Shown piece by piece: positions 41,759-49,489 of a DNA stretch of 49,686 bases (the first letter of the stretch is position 1; every line of letters starts with the position of its first letter). A model generated the notes under the pieces. That model worked only from the letters and a program-made list of their open reading frames with translations, did not search any database and was not told the DNA's origin. The position numbers were made by a program, and so were the translations under genes. This DNA is from Oscillospiraceae bacterium (lineage in GTDB: Bacteria; Bacillota; Clostridia; Oscillospirales; Acutalibacteraceae), in the NCBI GenBank assembly GCA_031267965.1, contig JAIRYC010000062.1, forward strand, positions 1-49,686, written 5' to 3'.

Positions 41759-42154
41759 ATGGCAGAACAAAAGGTTTCCGGCGTGCTTGAGAGCGCCATC
41801 AGCAAAATCCGCAATTTGGTAGATGTGAGCACAATTATCGGCGAGCCGATTTTTGCTGAAGGGAGTACAATTATCCCTGTCAGTAAAGTGACGTATGGCT
41901 TCGGCTCAGGAGGTTCTGACTTCCCGGCAAAAACTGGTCAGGAGTTGTTCGGCGGCGGTGCTGGCGCGGGAATCAGCATCACGCCGGTGTGCTTTTTGGT
42001 GATCCGCGACGGTGAGATAACTGTTCGTCACATTGCTGTGCAGGAGGGTGGCGTCGAGCGCCTTATTGGACAGATTCCGGAGATTGTGGACAAACTCACA
42101 AGCGTTGTGGAGAAGTTCACAAAAAAGGACGGAAACTTCACGGAGTTGGATTAA
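41759..42154 (+). CDS. ytfJ: GerW family sporulation protein YtfJ
   Basis: A 131-residue spore protein of the GerW/YtfJ family, linked in Bacillus to germination (expressed in the forespore under SigF). Family hallmarks visible: TIIGEPIFAEGSTIIPVSKV, YGFGSGGSDF, the Gly-rich GGGAGAGISITPVCFLVI and VERLIGQIPEIVDKL. The ATG has AGGAGG six bases upstream. The D-Ala-D-Ala carboxypeptidase gene follows 73 bases later, a pairing seen in Clostridia. No clear promoter was found in the 51 bases upstream, half of which are taken up by repeat copy 3. Confidence 0.95.
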   Translation: MAEQKVSGVLESAISKIRNLVDVSTIIGEPIFAEGSTIIPVSKVTYGFGSGGSDFPAKTGQELFGGGAGAGISITPVCFLVIRDGEITVRHIAVQEGGVERLIGQIPEIVDKLTSVVEKFTKKDGNFTELD

Positions 42155-42227
42155 GTTTAACTGCGTTGCATTATCATACTTCTATCGGCCAAAATTGGCG
42201 CATAGCTTATCCCCGGGAGGGATGCGC

Positions 42228-43304
42228 GTGTGTAGGCGTTTTACGTTGGTTTTGGCGTTGGTTGTGCTATTCGCGTCTGCCGTATATGGGGCAGGCGGTG
42301 GCAGTACGGCTGGAGAGCCGGTCGCAATCTCTGCAAAGTCGGCAGTGTTGATGGTTGCCGATACGGGCGAAGTAGTGTTTGAGAAAGCTGCGCATGAGCC
42401 GCGTCCTATGGCGAGCACCACAAAAATCATGACTGCGCTGCTTGCATGTGAGGCAAAAACACCTGACCGCACAATCCTTGTGACGGATGCACTCAGTAAG
42501 ACTGAGGGTACCAGCATGGGTTTGAAGGCGGGCGAGAAAGTCACTATACAGGCGCTGGTGAATGGCGCAATGCTGGCAAGTGGCAACGACGCGGCAAACG
42601 CAATTGCAATGGTGCTTGGCGGCTCAATGGACGCTTTCGCTGAAAAAATGAACGCCCGTGCACATCAGCTTGGCATGAACGACACCCAATTTGTTACGCC
42701 GTCGGGGTTGGATACCGAGGAGCACCATTCGACTGCCTATGATATGGCATTGCTGGGGCGTGCGGCAATTGCAAACCAAGCGTTGGCAAGAGTTTGCGCC
42801 ACAAAAAGCGCCAAGGTTATGGCCGGCGAACGCACGATATACTTAACCAATCACAATCGCTTGCTGAGAGAATATCCGGGCTGCATTGGGCTAAAAACCG
42901 GGTTCACAAAAAAGGCTGGGCGTTGCTTGGTCACAGCGGCACGGCGGAAGGGAATCACGCTGGTTTGTGTTACGCTGAGCGCTCCGAACGACTGGTCTGA
43001 CCACAAAAAAATGCTGGACTATGGCTTTGCGCAGATGGAAAAAAGGGCGGGGGAGAAAGGCGAATTTAGCTTAGCGATAGTTGGTGGGGAGGTGGAAACA
43101 GTCGCGCTGGAATGCCTGCAAGTGCCGATTTTGCCAAAGGATACCGTGGCGGAGTACATAGCACTTATGCGCCCGTTTGAATACGCGCCAATAACCAAGG
43201 GCAAAATTGTCGGCGAGTTACAGTACTATGCAAACGGCAAGCTGGTTTGCAGCCTGCCGCTTATAACAACAAAGGAAGTCAGAGGAAAGAAAAGTGAAGT
43301 TTGA
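42228..43304 (+). CDS. D-alanyl-D-alanine carboxypeptidase (DacF/PBP5 type)
   Basis: Trims the terminal D-Ala of peptidoglycan pentapeptides. The 358-residue exported protein has a signal peptide (RRFTLVLALVVLFASAVYGA) and the three active-site motifs: STTK (S63, K66 in MASTTKIMTA), SGN (LASGNDAANA) and KTG (GLKTGFTKKAG). A C-terminal beta domain follows. The GTG at 42228 has GGGAGG seven bases before it; an ATG at 42222 is only one base away from that site. Next to gerW, a spore-cortex role (DacF-like) is likely but vegetative use is possible. Its end overlaps the next gene by 11 bases. Confidence 0.92.
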   Translation: MCRRFTLVLALVVLFASAVYGAGGGSTAGEPVAISAKSAVLMVADTGEVVFEKAAHEPRPMASTTKIMTALLACEAKTPDRTILVTDALSKTEGTSMGLKAGEKVTIQALVNGAMLASGNDAANAIAMVLGGSMDAFAEKMNARAHQLGMNDTQFVTPSGLDTEEHHSTAYDMALLGRAAIANQALARVCATKSAKVMAGERTIYLTNHNRLLREYPGCIGLKTGFTKKAGRCLVTAARRKGITLVCVTLSAPNDWSDHKKMLDYGFAQMEKRAGEKGEFSLAIVGGEVETVALECLQVPILPKDTVAEYIALMRPFEYAPITKGKIVGELQYYANGKLVCSLPLITTKEVRGKKSEV

Positions 43305-44277
43305 CCTGATTGATGCGCGCACGGGTATGCAAGAAGGCTTTGCGTTATTAAAATCTGTTACACGCAAGACTGGCAAAAACGGCGCGGACTATTTGGATAT
43401 AGTCCTTGCGGATATTGACAGCGAGCTGCCCGCAAAGCTCTGGTCGTACAACCCGGAATTGCACGGTGAGTACGGTGCGAACCAGATCGTGAAGGTGCGT
43501 GGTACGCAGGAGGTTTACCGCGACCAGCCGCAATTTCGCGTGGAGCGAATACGCTGCGCCTTGCCGGAAGACGAGGTGGATTTTGCGCAGTTTGTCGCTG
43601 CGGCGACGGATGAACCAGAGGCGATGTATGCTGCACTGCTGAAAATCGCCGGAGGCTTTGAGGATGAGGGACTGAAGACGCTCGTAGTGGAGCTTTATAC
43701 TCAGCGCAGGGAGCGGTTGCTGTCGTTTCCGGCGGCTTTCCGCCTGCACCATGCGGTACGCGGCGGACTGCTTTGGCACACGTTGAGCGTGGTCAAGCTT
43801 TGCCAAAGCGCAGCAGATTTGTATCCATTTTTGCGCAGGGATTTGCTGCTTTGCGGTGCAATGCTGCATGATATCTGTAAGCTGGAAGAATATAGCGTAG
43901 CCGAAACGGGGCTTGCATCGGGATATACGGTGGAGGGTACACTGATTGGGCACTTGGTTAAGGGCGCAATGCTCATTGAGTGCGAAGGTGAACGCTTGGG
44001 TGTGCCGCAGGAAACGCGTATGCTCCTTGCGCACATGCTTATTTCTCACCATGGGCAGCCGGAGTTTGGCGCAGCAAGCCGTCCGTTGTTTTTGGAGGCG
44101 GAGGTTCTCTCACAATGCGATTTACTGGACGCGACCGTGTTTGAGTTCCACGAGGCGCAGAAATCAGTAAAGCCGGGCGAATTCAGCCGGCAGCAGTGGC
44201 CGCTGAATGACCGCAAAATCTACAACCACGGCGGCACAGGGGCGTTTTGTCCCCGTGTTTTGGAGGACACAAATTGA
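43294..44277 (+). CDS. 3'-5' exoribonuclease YhaM-like (OB + HD domains)
   Basis: A 327-residue protein with the YhaM/CBF1 layout: an N-terminal OB-like nucleic-acid-binding region (about 15-95; LLKSVTRKTGKNGADYLDIV, AKLWSY, VKVRGTQEVYRDQPQF) and an HD metal-dependent domain (about 145-300; H of GGLLWHTLSV, HDICKLEEY, MLISHHG). YhaM removes nucleotides from RNA and DNA 3' ends in Firmicutes. GTG start with AGAGGAAAG upstream, within the end of the carboxypeptidase gene. Its TGA overlaps the TTG of prmA. Confidence 0.9.
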   Translation: MKFDLIDARTGMQEGFALLKSVTRKTGKNGADYLDIVLADIDSELPAKLWSYNPELHGEYGANQIVKVRGTQEVYRDQPQFRVERIRCALPEDEVDFAQFVAAATDEPEAMYAALLKIAGGFEDEGLKTLVVELYTQRRERLLSFPAAFRLHHAVRGGLLWHTLSVVKLCQSAADLYPFLRRDLLLCGAMLHDICKLEEYSVAETGLASGYTVEGTLIGHLVKGAMLIECEGERLGVPQETRMLLAHMLISHHGQPEFGAASRPLFLEAEVLSQCDLLDATVFEFHEAQKSVKPGEFSRQQWPLNDRKIYNHGGTGAFCPRVLEDTN

Positions 44278-45293
44278 ACAGCGATTATACTCAGCTGACG
44301 ATTGCGCTTGCTGCGGAGGACATTGACGTTGTGGCGGCAATTGCGCATATGGTTGCGCCATACGGTTTTTACGTGGAAGATTATTCCCAGCTCGAGAAAG
44401 AAATTGACGCAATTGCCCACACTAATCTAATTGATGAGGAGTTGCTGGCAAAGGACCGGAGCAGCGGTGCGGTTCATCTTTTTATCTCCAAGGAGGAGAA
44501 TCCGGCGGAGGCCGTGGCTTTTTTGCGTGAACGTCTGGACGCTGCGGGAATCGCTTACACGATGGCAAATACCGAATGCCGTGCCGGGGACTGGGAGAAC
44601 AACTGGAAGCAATATTTCCGTCCAATGCCTGTGGGTGAGCGGCTGATGATTATCCCGGACTGGTTGAAGGCTGAAACGCCGCAAACAAAGGGGCGTGTGC
44701 CACTCTATCTTGACCCGGGATTGGCGTTTGGCACTGGCAGCCACGCAACGACGCGACTTTGTCTTGCGTTGTTGGAGAAAAACATGCCGCCAACGGGCAG
44801 GGTGCTCGACATTGGCTGTGGCAGCGGGATTTTGGGTATTGCCGCGCTTCGGCTTAGCGACCGGCAAGGCCGGACGGAAGACGTCCGTTGCAATGATACG
44901 GCGCAAAACACCTTTTTCGGTAACACTGATCCAATCCAGTCAAATGCCCTTCATGTTTTCGGGGTGGATATTGACCCTGTGGCAGTCCGTGCTGCAATGG
45001 AAAACGCTGTGCTCAATGGATTGGCACCGCCTGTTTATACCGTCGCGCAGGGCATTCTTAGCGAACAGCCCAACACACAGTTTGCGCTTGTGTTGGCGAA
45101 CATTGTGGCGGATGTGCTTATACCGCTTGCGCCGGAGATGCCGCCACGTTTGTGTGAAGGTGGGCGGGTGATACTCAGCGGGATTATTGAGCACCGCGAG
45201 GCGGAGGTGACTGCTGCATACAAGGCACAGGGACTGCATGTGATAGAGCGAAGTGAGGATGAAGGCTGGGTGGCGCTTGTGCTGGGACGCTAG
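44274..45293 (+). CDS. prmA: Ribosomal protein L11 methyltransferase
   Basis: S-adenosylmethionine-dependent enzyme that trimethylates L11. The 339-residue protein has the N-terminal substrate-recognition domain, the linker YLDPGLAFGTGSHATTRLCL, motif I VLDIGCGSGILGIAALRL, VDIDPVAVRAAMENA, the NIVADVLIPL motif (NPPF-like) and GGRVILSGII. Between motif I and motif II there is an insertion of about 29 residues (codons in 44857-44961) not expected in the Rossmann core. The TTG at 44274 is chosen as GGAGG is seven bases upstream and it gives a TTGA overlap with the previous stop. Last gene of the plus-strand run; no clear terminator follows. Confidence 0.93.
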   Translation: MNSDYTQLTIALAAEDIDVVAAIAHMVAPYGFYVEDYSQLEKEIDAIAHTNLIDEELLAKDRSSGAVHLFISKEENPAEAVAFLRERLDAAGIAYTMANTECRAGDWENNWKQYFRPMPVGERLMIIPDWLKAETPQTKGRVPLYLDPGLAFGTGSHATTRLCLALLEKNMPPTGRVLDIGCGSGILGIAALRLSDRQGRTEDVRCNDTAQNTFFGNTDPIQSNALHVFGVDIDPVAVRAAMENAVLNGLAPPVYTVAQGILSEQPNTQFALVLANIVADVLIPLAPEMPPRLCEGGRVILSGIIEHREAEVTAAYKAQGLHVIERSEDEGWVALVLGR

Positions 45294-45351
45294 ACTTTTT
45301 GCAGTAGAACCGATTGCGTAAACAGCTGCTTTGGTACGCAAGCATAAAATA

Positions 45352-45379
45352 ATCCCCACCAGCGCAGTGGTGAAGATTA
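45352..45379 (-). terminator. Possible terminator downstream of rplI
   Basis: Imperfect hairpin: AATC..CACCA, loop of 6, TGGTG..GATT, followed on the minus strand by ATTTTATG. It lies 115 bases beyond rplI in the 200-base gap shared with prmA; nothing else could be recognised in that gap. Confidence 0.4.
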
Positions 45380-45493
45380 AGCAAAGCACATCGTCCGCAC
45401 CGGCGCTGATGGCGTGCTCTACTTTGTAATGTCTGTTACGCCGGGAATTTGTCTTATGTACTCAAGCCGGACAGCGCCATTTACACTAAATAT

Positions 45494-45934
45494 TTACTCA
45501 CCGACCATAACAAAAAGCTGTGCGGAAATTCCGGGGTAAAGGCGCACTTCGGCAGGATAGGTACCATATTGCTTGATGTCCTCCACTGAAAGCTTACGCT
45601 TTTCAACGTCCACGCTGAACTGCGCGCGGATCTGCTCCGCGATTTCCTTGGCGGTCACTGAGCCGAAAAGCCGTCCGCCCTGACCGGCTTTGGCGGAAAC
45701 CTTGACCGTCTTGCCCTCAAGAATGGCGGCGGCGTCTTTGGCGGCCTGCGTTTCGACCTCTATGCGGTGGCGGTCAGACGCTTCGCGGTTCTTCATCTCC
45801 GCCATTGCCTGTGCGGTGACAGGTGCGGCAAGGCCCTTTGGCAGCAAGAAGTTGCGCGCGTAGCCGTCCGAGGCGTTGACCATTTGCCCCGCTTTACCAA
45901 GACCTTTAACATCTTGTTTAAGGATAACCTTCAT
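45494..45934 (-). CDS. rplI: 50S ribosomal protein L9
   Basis: Large-subunit protein that binds 23S rRNA. The 146-residue protein has the usual N-domain ([33 protein letters not shown]), the long helix and the C-domain ([20 protein letters not shown]). ATG 45934 is chosen: GGAG is about 8 bases upstream and the promoter places transcription start near 45960, which excludes an in-frame start at 45976. It stands alone, without dnaB, gdpP or rpsR, which often accompany it. Confidence 0.97.
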   Translation of the reverse strand: MKVILKQDVKGLGKAGQMVNASDGYARNFLLPKGLAAPVTAQAMAEMKNREASDRHRIEVETQAAKDAAAILEGKTVKVSAKAGQGGRLFGSVTAKEIAEQIRAQFSVDVEKRKLSVEDIKQYGTYPAEVRLYPGISAQLFVMVGE

Positions 45935-45966
45935 TAAAACCACTCCTACTTCTTCGGTTACAAGAT

Positions 45967-45995
45967 AGTATAGCATAATCCCGCAAAATGTACAA
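45967..45995 (-). promoter_or_regulatory. SigA-type promoter of rplI
   Basis: Minus strand TTGTAC (45990-45995), 17 bases, TATACT (45967-45972), with a TGC extended -10. Confidence 0.75.
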
Positions 45996-46051
45996 ATATC
46001 ATTTTAAAACGGCATAATTGTCGACTGCTTAATATAGTTTATGATATGCAC

Positions 46052-46081
46052 AAAAAAAGGCAACTCCCAAAGGAAGCTGCC
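46052..46081 (-). terminator. Strong intrinsic terminator of the 44-residue peptide gene
   Basis: Minus strand GGCAGCTTCC, TTT, GGGAGTTGCC, then seven T: ten paired positions including two G-U, only 15 bases after the peptide stop codon. Confidence 0.9.
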
Positions 46082-46096
46082 CATGTGCGGTGTTGG

Positions 46097-46231
46097 TTAT
46101 GCCGCTGCGCCGCCAAACAGTCCGGCTAAAACGTCCAGGATTCCTTGCAGAAAATCGCTGATGTCGAGACCAAAGTACTTCTCAACAGCGCCAGCAAAAG
46201 CCTCCGCCAACGGTACGAGCCAATCTAACAT
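46097..46231 (-). CDS. Small acidic amphipathic peptide, 44 residues
   Basis: A gene too short for most gene finders. It encodes 44 residues starting MLDWLVPLAEAF, with a central EKYFGLDISDFLQ and a C-terminal hydrophobic run (ILDVLAGLFGG) ending in three alanines. Six acidic residues face one lysine; there is no cysteine and no classical signal peptide. The pattern predicts two amphipathic helices. Support for a real gene: AAAGGAGAGG ends 5 bases before the ATG, a perfect consensus promoter stands at 46270-46298, and a strong terminator follows the stop by 15 bases. In length and amphipathicity it recalls beta-type phenol-soluble modulins and the short helical porins of corynebacteria, but this is resemblance only; function unknown. 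Confidence 0.85.
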   Translation of the reverse strand: MLDWLVPLAEAFAGAVEKYFGLDISDFLQGILDVLAGLFGGAAA

Positions 46232-46269
46232 GTTTGCCTCTCCTTTCTGTGTTAAAATGTTGTGAACAA

Positions 46270-46298
46270 ATTATAGCACAAGGATTGTGCTTTGTCAA
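46270..46298 (-). promoter_or_regulatory. Perfect consensus SigA promoter of the small peptide gene
   Basis: Minus strand TTGACA (46293-46298), 17 bases, TATAAT (46270-46275), with a TGC extended -10. The -35 box includes the nadD stop codon. The spacer holds a perfect palindrome GCACAA, 3 bases, TTGTGC (46276-46290), a candidate operator. Confidence 0.88.
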
Positions 46299-46921
46299 TC
46301 CTGCCGATATAATCCCTCGCGTGTAATAAATTCCGCCACACCCGGAACAACGAAGTCGGAAAAATCCTGCCTGACTTGTATTGCCGCGCGGAGCTCTGTG
46401 GAGCTGATTACTGTAGGTTCTGCGTCGATAAAGCGCACGTGCGAACGCTCATTTGGCGAGAGCCGTGAGTGCTTAAACGGCGCGCCGCCCTGCTCTCTGC
46501 GGGCGATTGCGAGGAAGGCTGTGCGCAGAATTTCACGGTAGTCCATCCATGTGTGGAACGATGCCAGGCAGTCCTCACCGGCAATGAGACACCAGTTGTT
46601 GGCAAGTGATGCGGCAGTTACTGCCTCGGGCGAGTACTGGCTCTGCAATTCGCGCAGCGTGTCGATTGTATAGCTCACACCGCCACGGCGCAACTCACGG
46701 TTGTCAATAACAAAGCGGCTGTCATCGTTGGTGAAGGTCATTTCGCACATCAAAAAGCGGTCGTAGTCATCGGCGAAAGGGACGTGCTTGCCTGGCGAGT
46801 TTCCGCTTGGGACGATGAAAACGGTGTCTAAACCAAAAGCATCCGCGGCGGAGCGCGCCAACCTCAGATGCCCTATATGCGGCGGGTCAAAGCTGCCGCC
46901 AAACAGACCGAATTTTGGCAT
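46295..46921 (-). CDS. nadD: Nicotinate-nucleotide adenylyltransferase
   Basis: Adenylates nicotinate mononucleotide in NAD synthesis. The 208-residue protein has the nucleotidyltransferase motif FGLFGGSFDPPHIGHLRLA (4-22), FIVPSGNSPGK and the C-terminal VISSTELRAAI (ISSTxxR motif). It begins 14 bases after the YdcF-like gene. The common partners obgE, yqeK (HD hydrolase) and rsfS are not adjacent. Its final codon and stop form part of the -35 element of the small peptide gene. Confidence 0.96.
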   Translation of the reverse strand: MPKFGLFGGSFDPPHIGHLRLARSAADAFGLDTVFIVPSGNSPGKHVPFADDYDRFLMCEMTFTNDDSRFVIDNRELRRGGVSYTIDTLRELQSQYSPEAVTAASLANNWCLIAGEDCLASFHTWMDYREILRTAFLAIARREQGGAPFKHSRLSPNERSHVRFIDAEPTVISSTELRAAIQVRQDFSDFVVPGVAEFITREGLYRQD

Positions 46922-46935
46922 GACGCACCGACCTT

Positions 46936-47679
46936 TTAAGCTAAGCCTGTCAGGATATCGCGAAAGGATTTTGGCGGGCTGCCGGCGTTAGTGTAAACTC
47001 TGTCGTCACTGGTGGAGGCAGGTCCTGTTAGCGGAATCTTTTCACCTAAATAGGTTGGCGGAGGTTTGATTACGCAGAAGGCAGCCGCTTTGACGCGCGC
47101 CAAGAATTCCCGGGTATTGTTGTATGCCCACGAGCCGTAGTCGCGTGGGTCGCTGGCAACGCCGTCTGCGTCCAGACCCAAAGAACACGCGATATACACG
47201 GCGCGAGAGAGGTGGAATTTTTGCGTAACAATCAGCACACGCTTAGCGCCAAAAATATCACGTGCGCGGTACATGGATTCATATGTGGAGAAGCCTGCGT
47301 GGTCGAGGAATATTACGTCCGGAGAAACGCCTTTATCTATGCAATAACTCTTCATGGCATTGACTTCATCGTGGTCGTCGTATCCGTGGTCGCCAGAAAG
47401 CAAAAGAATCGGTGCGGCGCCCTTGGCGTAGCATTCAATGCCGTATTTGACCCTGTCTTCGAGCATGGGGGAGAGGGTTGTGGGACTGTAAATTTGAGCG
47501 CCAAGCACAAGCACGCAGTCATAGCCGCGCTGTGCCGTTGCTTGGTCTAAGGTGAGGATATGCGGCTTGGCTGAGGCAATCATACCGGCGTTGAGACCTG
47601 CCAAGGCGAAAAAGCTGATGGCTCCGACAGCAAACAGAACCCAAAACGCTTTTTTGAATACGCGAGTGAAAGTTATCAT
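46936..47679 (-). CDS. YdcF/SanA family (DUF218) membrane-anchored protein
   Basis: A 247-residue protein with one N-terminal membrane segment (about 10-33) and a DUF218 domain facing outside: YDCVLVLGAQIYSPTTLSPM, LLLSGDHGYDDHDEVNAM, DVIFLDHAGFSTYESMYRA and VLIVTQKFHLSRAVYIA. SanA-like members influence envelope permeability and vancomycin sensitivity in enterobacteria; the biochemical reaction is unsettled. The Asp/His-rich motif suggests a hydrolase or metal site (inference). It precedes nadD by 14 bases and probably shares its message. Confidence 0.9.
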   Translation of the reverse strand: MITFTRVFKKAFWVLFAVGAISFFALAGLNAGMIASAKPHILTLDQATAQRGYDCVLVLGAQIYSPTTLSPMLEDRVKYGIECYAKGAAPILLLSGDHGYDDHDEVNAMKSYCIDKGVSPDVIFLDHAGFSTYESMYRARDIFGAKRVLIVTQKFHLSRAVYIACSLGLDADGVASDPRDYGSWAYNNTREFLARVKAAAFCVIKPPPTYLGEKIPLTGPASTSDDRVYTNAGSPPKSFRDILTGLA

Positions 47680-47719
47680 GGCTGAAAGCCCCTTTCGGTT
47701 AGCGTTGCATTACATATTT

Positions 47720-47749
47720 ATAGGGGTGCACGCTCTTGTGCGCCCCTAT
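47720..47749. repeat. Dispersed palindromic GTAGGGGC repeat, copy 4 (best preserved)
   Basis: ATAGGGGTGCAC (47720-47731), loop of six, GTGCGCCCCTAT (47738-47749): twelve paired positions with one G-U. It lies between the ABC-2 permease and the YdcF-like gene. No T-run follows, so it is not a standard terminator. Confidence 0.75.
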
Positions 47750-47763
47750 GGCAAAAGGGGCGA

Positions 47764-48609
47764 TCATTTTACGTTTGTTTTTCTGTTGATCAGATATGCT
47801 GTTAAATACAGGAGCGCGGCAGAAACGATCAGTTGCAAAATCATGCCGCCGATGCCGAACTTAAACATCCAGCCGCCGTCTGAGGGAAGGTAGGCTGAAT
47901 GCTCATTGGGAACCGTCATTGACTCGTAGACAATTCCAACATCGTCTGCTGTGAGTATGAACGCAAACGGGAACCTGTTCGTCAGGATTACATTGACGAC
48001 ATACGTTGGGATAAAGAACAGGAACGAGAAAGCAATACCCCAAGCCACGTTATGGTTTTGGAAGGGACGGACGTTTGCAAGCGTGATTGCAAAGTATATA
48101 TCCGCGATAAATACCAGCATTTGCAGGAAGTAATACACGCCCAAAAACAAGCCGGTGAGCACCAAAACGCCTTTGTTTGGCATGTTGATAAAGTTTCCCA
48201 GCAACTCCTTTATCATCTGGATACCTTCATTGTCGGCGGTTTGGACGGAGATATAGTAAATGCCGCCAAGGATAACGCCGACCATGATGAAGTACGATAC
48301 CAGCATCCACAGCACAGAGACGATTGTTTTTGAGGCGAGCAGCTTGCCGCCCTTAACGGGCAAGGTAAAGCTGAGGTAGCCTTCTTTACCATAGAGTGAG
48401 CTTGCGAAGTTACGGATTACGCTATAAATGGTGAAGAAGAACAGTAAAAATGGAACGACCGCTATAAGCAATCCGCTGATGCCGACAAGCCATTTGATTT
48501 TTGTGATAAATGCCAGCATCAGCAAGCCAATGGTGACGATTGTCGCCACGTAAATACCCATCATGTAATGGGCGGTTGATTTGATTTCGTTTTTGATTAG
48601 CCTTGACAT
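47764..48609 (-). CDS. ABC-2 type transporter permease
   Basis: A 281-residue integral membrane protein with about six hydrophobic segments (near 15-37, 45-67, 100-125, 145-170, 190-212, 250-272) and few charged residues in them. It follows the ATPase gene by 15 bases and is its membrane partner. The start ATG has GGAGGG about 8 bases upstream. ABC-2 exporters of this size, like YtrCD or bacitracin-type systems, are often involved in resistance or envelope stress, but the substrate here is unknown. FASSLYGKEGYLSFTLPVKG is the recognisable cytosolic coupling region of the family. Confidence 0.85.
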   Translation of the reverse strand: MSRLIKNEIKSTAHYMMGIYVATIVTIGLLMLAFITKIKWLVGISGLLIAVVPFLLFFFTIYSVIRNFASSLYGKEGYLSFTLPVKGGKLLASKTIVSVLWMLVSYFIMVGVILGGIYYISVQTADNEGIQMIKELLGNFINMPNKGVLVLTGLFLGVYYFLQMLVFIADIYFAITLANVRPFQNHNVAWGIAFSFLFFIPTYVVNVILTNRFPFAFILTADDVGIVYESMTVPNEHSAYLPSDGGWMFKFGIGGMILQLIVSAALLYLTAYLINRKTNVK

Positions 48610-48624
48610 GTTATCCGCCCTCCT

Positions 48625-49452
48625 TTACTGTTGACCGTTTTGTGATTGCATAAGCTGAGCATAAGCCGCCGGGTTGCTTTGACGCAATGTCTCCAGTTGA
48701 GCGGCGAGGTTGCCGGAAGCCTGCTGAGCAACCGGCATTTGCTGTTGCTGGTAATAGGGAATGCCATGCTTCTCGCAATAGAATGCTTCAAGCGTTTGGC
48801 CTTTGGCGCGGATATTGGCAACGTTTTCGTCGGCGATGACCTTGCCTTGGCGAATCATCAGCGCGTGATCGAACACGTCCTCCAAATCATGGATTTGGTG
48901 GGTAGAGATAAGCATCGCGGAGCCTTTAGGTCTGTTGTTCAGGATAGTCTGTTTGATGGCAAGGCGTGCCGCCGGGTCAACACCGCCCAATGGCTCGTCC
49001 ATAATATAGAGCTGCGCCTCACGGCACATGGTCAGCGTAAGTAGCATTTTTTCATGCATGCCTTTTGACATGTTTTTGACCCTCATCGACGGTGTGAGAC
49101 TAAAATCCTCTAGAAATGTGTAAGCTTTTTCGCGGTTAAAGTCAGTGAAAAGCGAAGCGACGGTTTCAATCGCGTCTTTCGCCGTCATCCAGTTGGCCAG
49201 GTAACTGCTCTCGGGCATATATGCCACGAGTTTTTTGCTTTCTACGCCAATTGGCAGGCCGTTGATGGTGATATCTCCTGTATAATCGTGAATCAACCCG
49301 GTGAGGATTTTGATCAGCGAGGTTTTTCCGCAGCCGTTAGGACCAAGCAAGCCGATAATCTGCCCGCCGTCCAGCGCGAAGGAAACACCACTGAGCACCT
49401 CTGTTTTGCCGTAGGATTTGTGCAGGTTGTTAACTGTAATAATCTTGGACAT
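48625..49452 (-). CDS. ABC transporter ATPase with Gln-rich tail
   Basis: A 275-residue ATPase. Walker A is GPNGCGKTSLI, the signature MSKGMHEKMLL (diverged from LSGGQ but usual for YtrB-like exporters), Walker B LYIMDEPLGGVD and switch ISTHQIHDLE. After residue 230 comes a Gln/Ala-rich tail (YYQQQQMPVAQQASGN, ending in QNGQQ), which is not part of the ATPase fold. Start ATG follows GGGAGGG at short spacing. It is the first gene of the ABC unit, under the promoter at 49490. A GntR-type regulator often precedes such genes, but none lies before the window end. Confidence 0.9.
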   Translation of the reverse strand: MSKIITVNNLHKSYGKTEVLSGVSFALDGGQIIGLLGPNGCGKTSLIKILTGLIHDYTGDITINGLPIGVESKKLVAYMPESSYLANWMTAKDAIETVASLFTDFNREKAYTFLEDFSLTPSMRVKNMSKGMHEKMLLTLTMCREAQLYIMDEPLGGVDPAARLAIKQTILNNRPKGSAMLISTHQIHDLEDVFDHALMIRQGKVIADENVANIRAKGQTLEAFYCEKHGIPYYQQQQMPVAQQASGNLAAQLETLRQSNPAAYAQLMQSQNGQQ

Positions 49453-49489
49453 ATGCCCTCCCAGAAATCAATGGTACACTGACTAACGT

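Noticed and set aside
45424-45493. Stop-free stretch in frame directly after the rplI stop, reading like protein (LEYIRQIPGVTDITK).
   Set aside because: L9 is already full length, the stretch is only 23-24 codons with no start or ribosome site, and a stop-free run of that length is common by chance.
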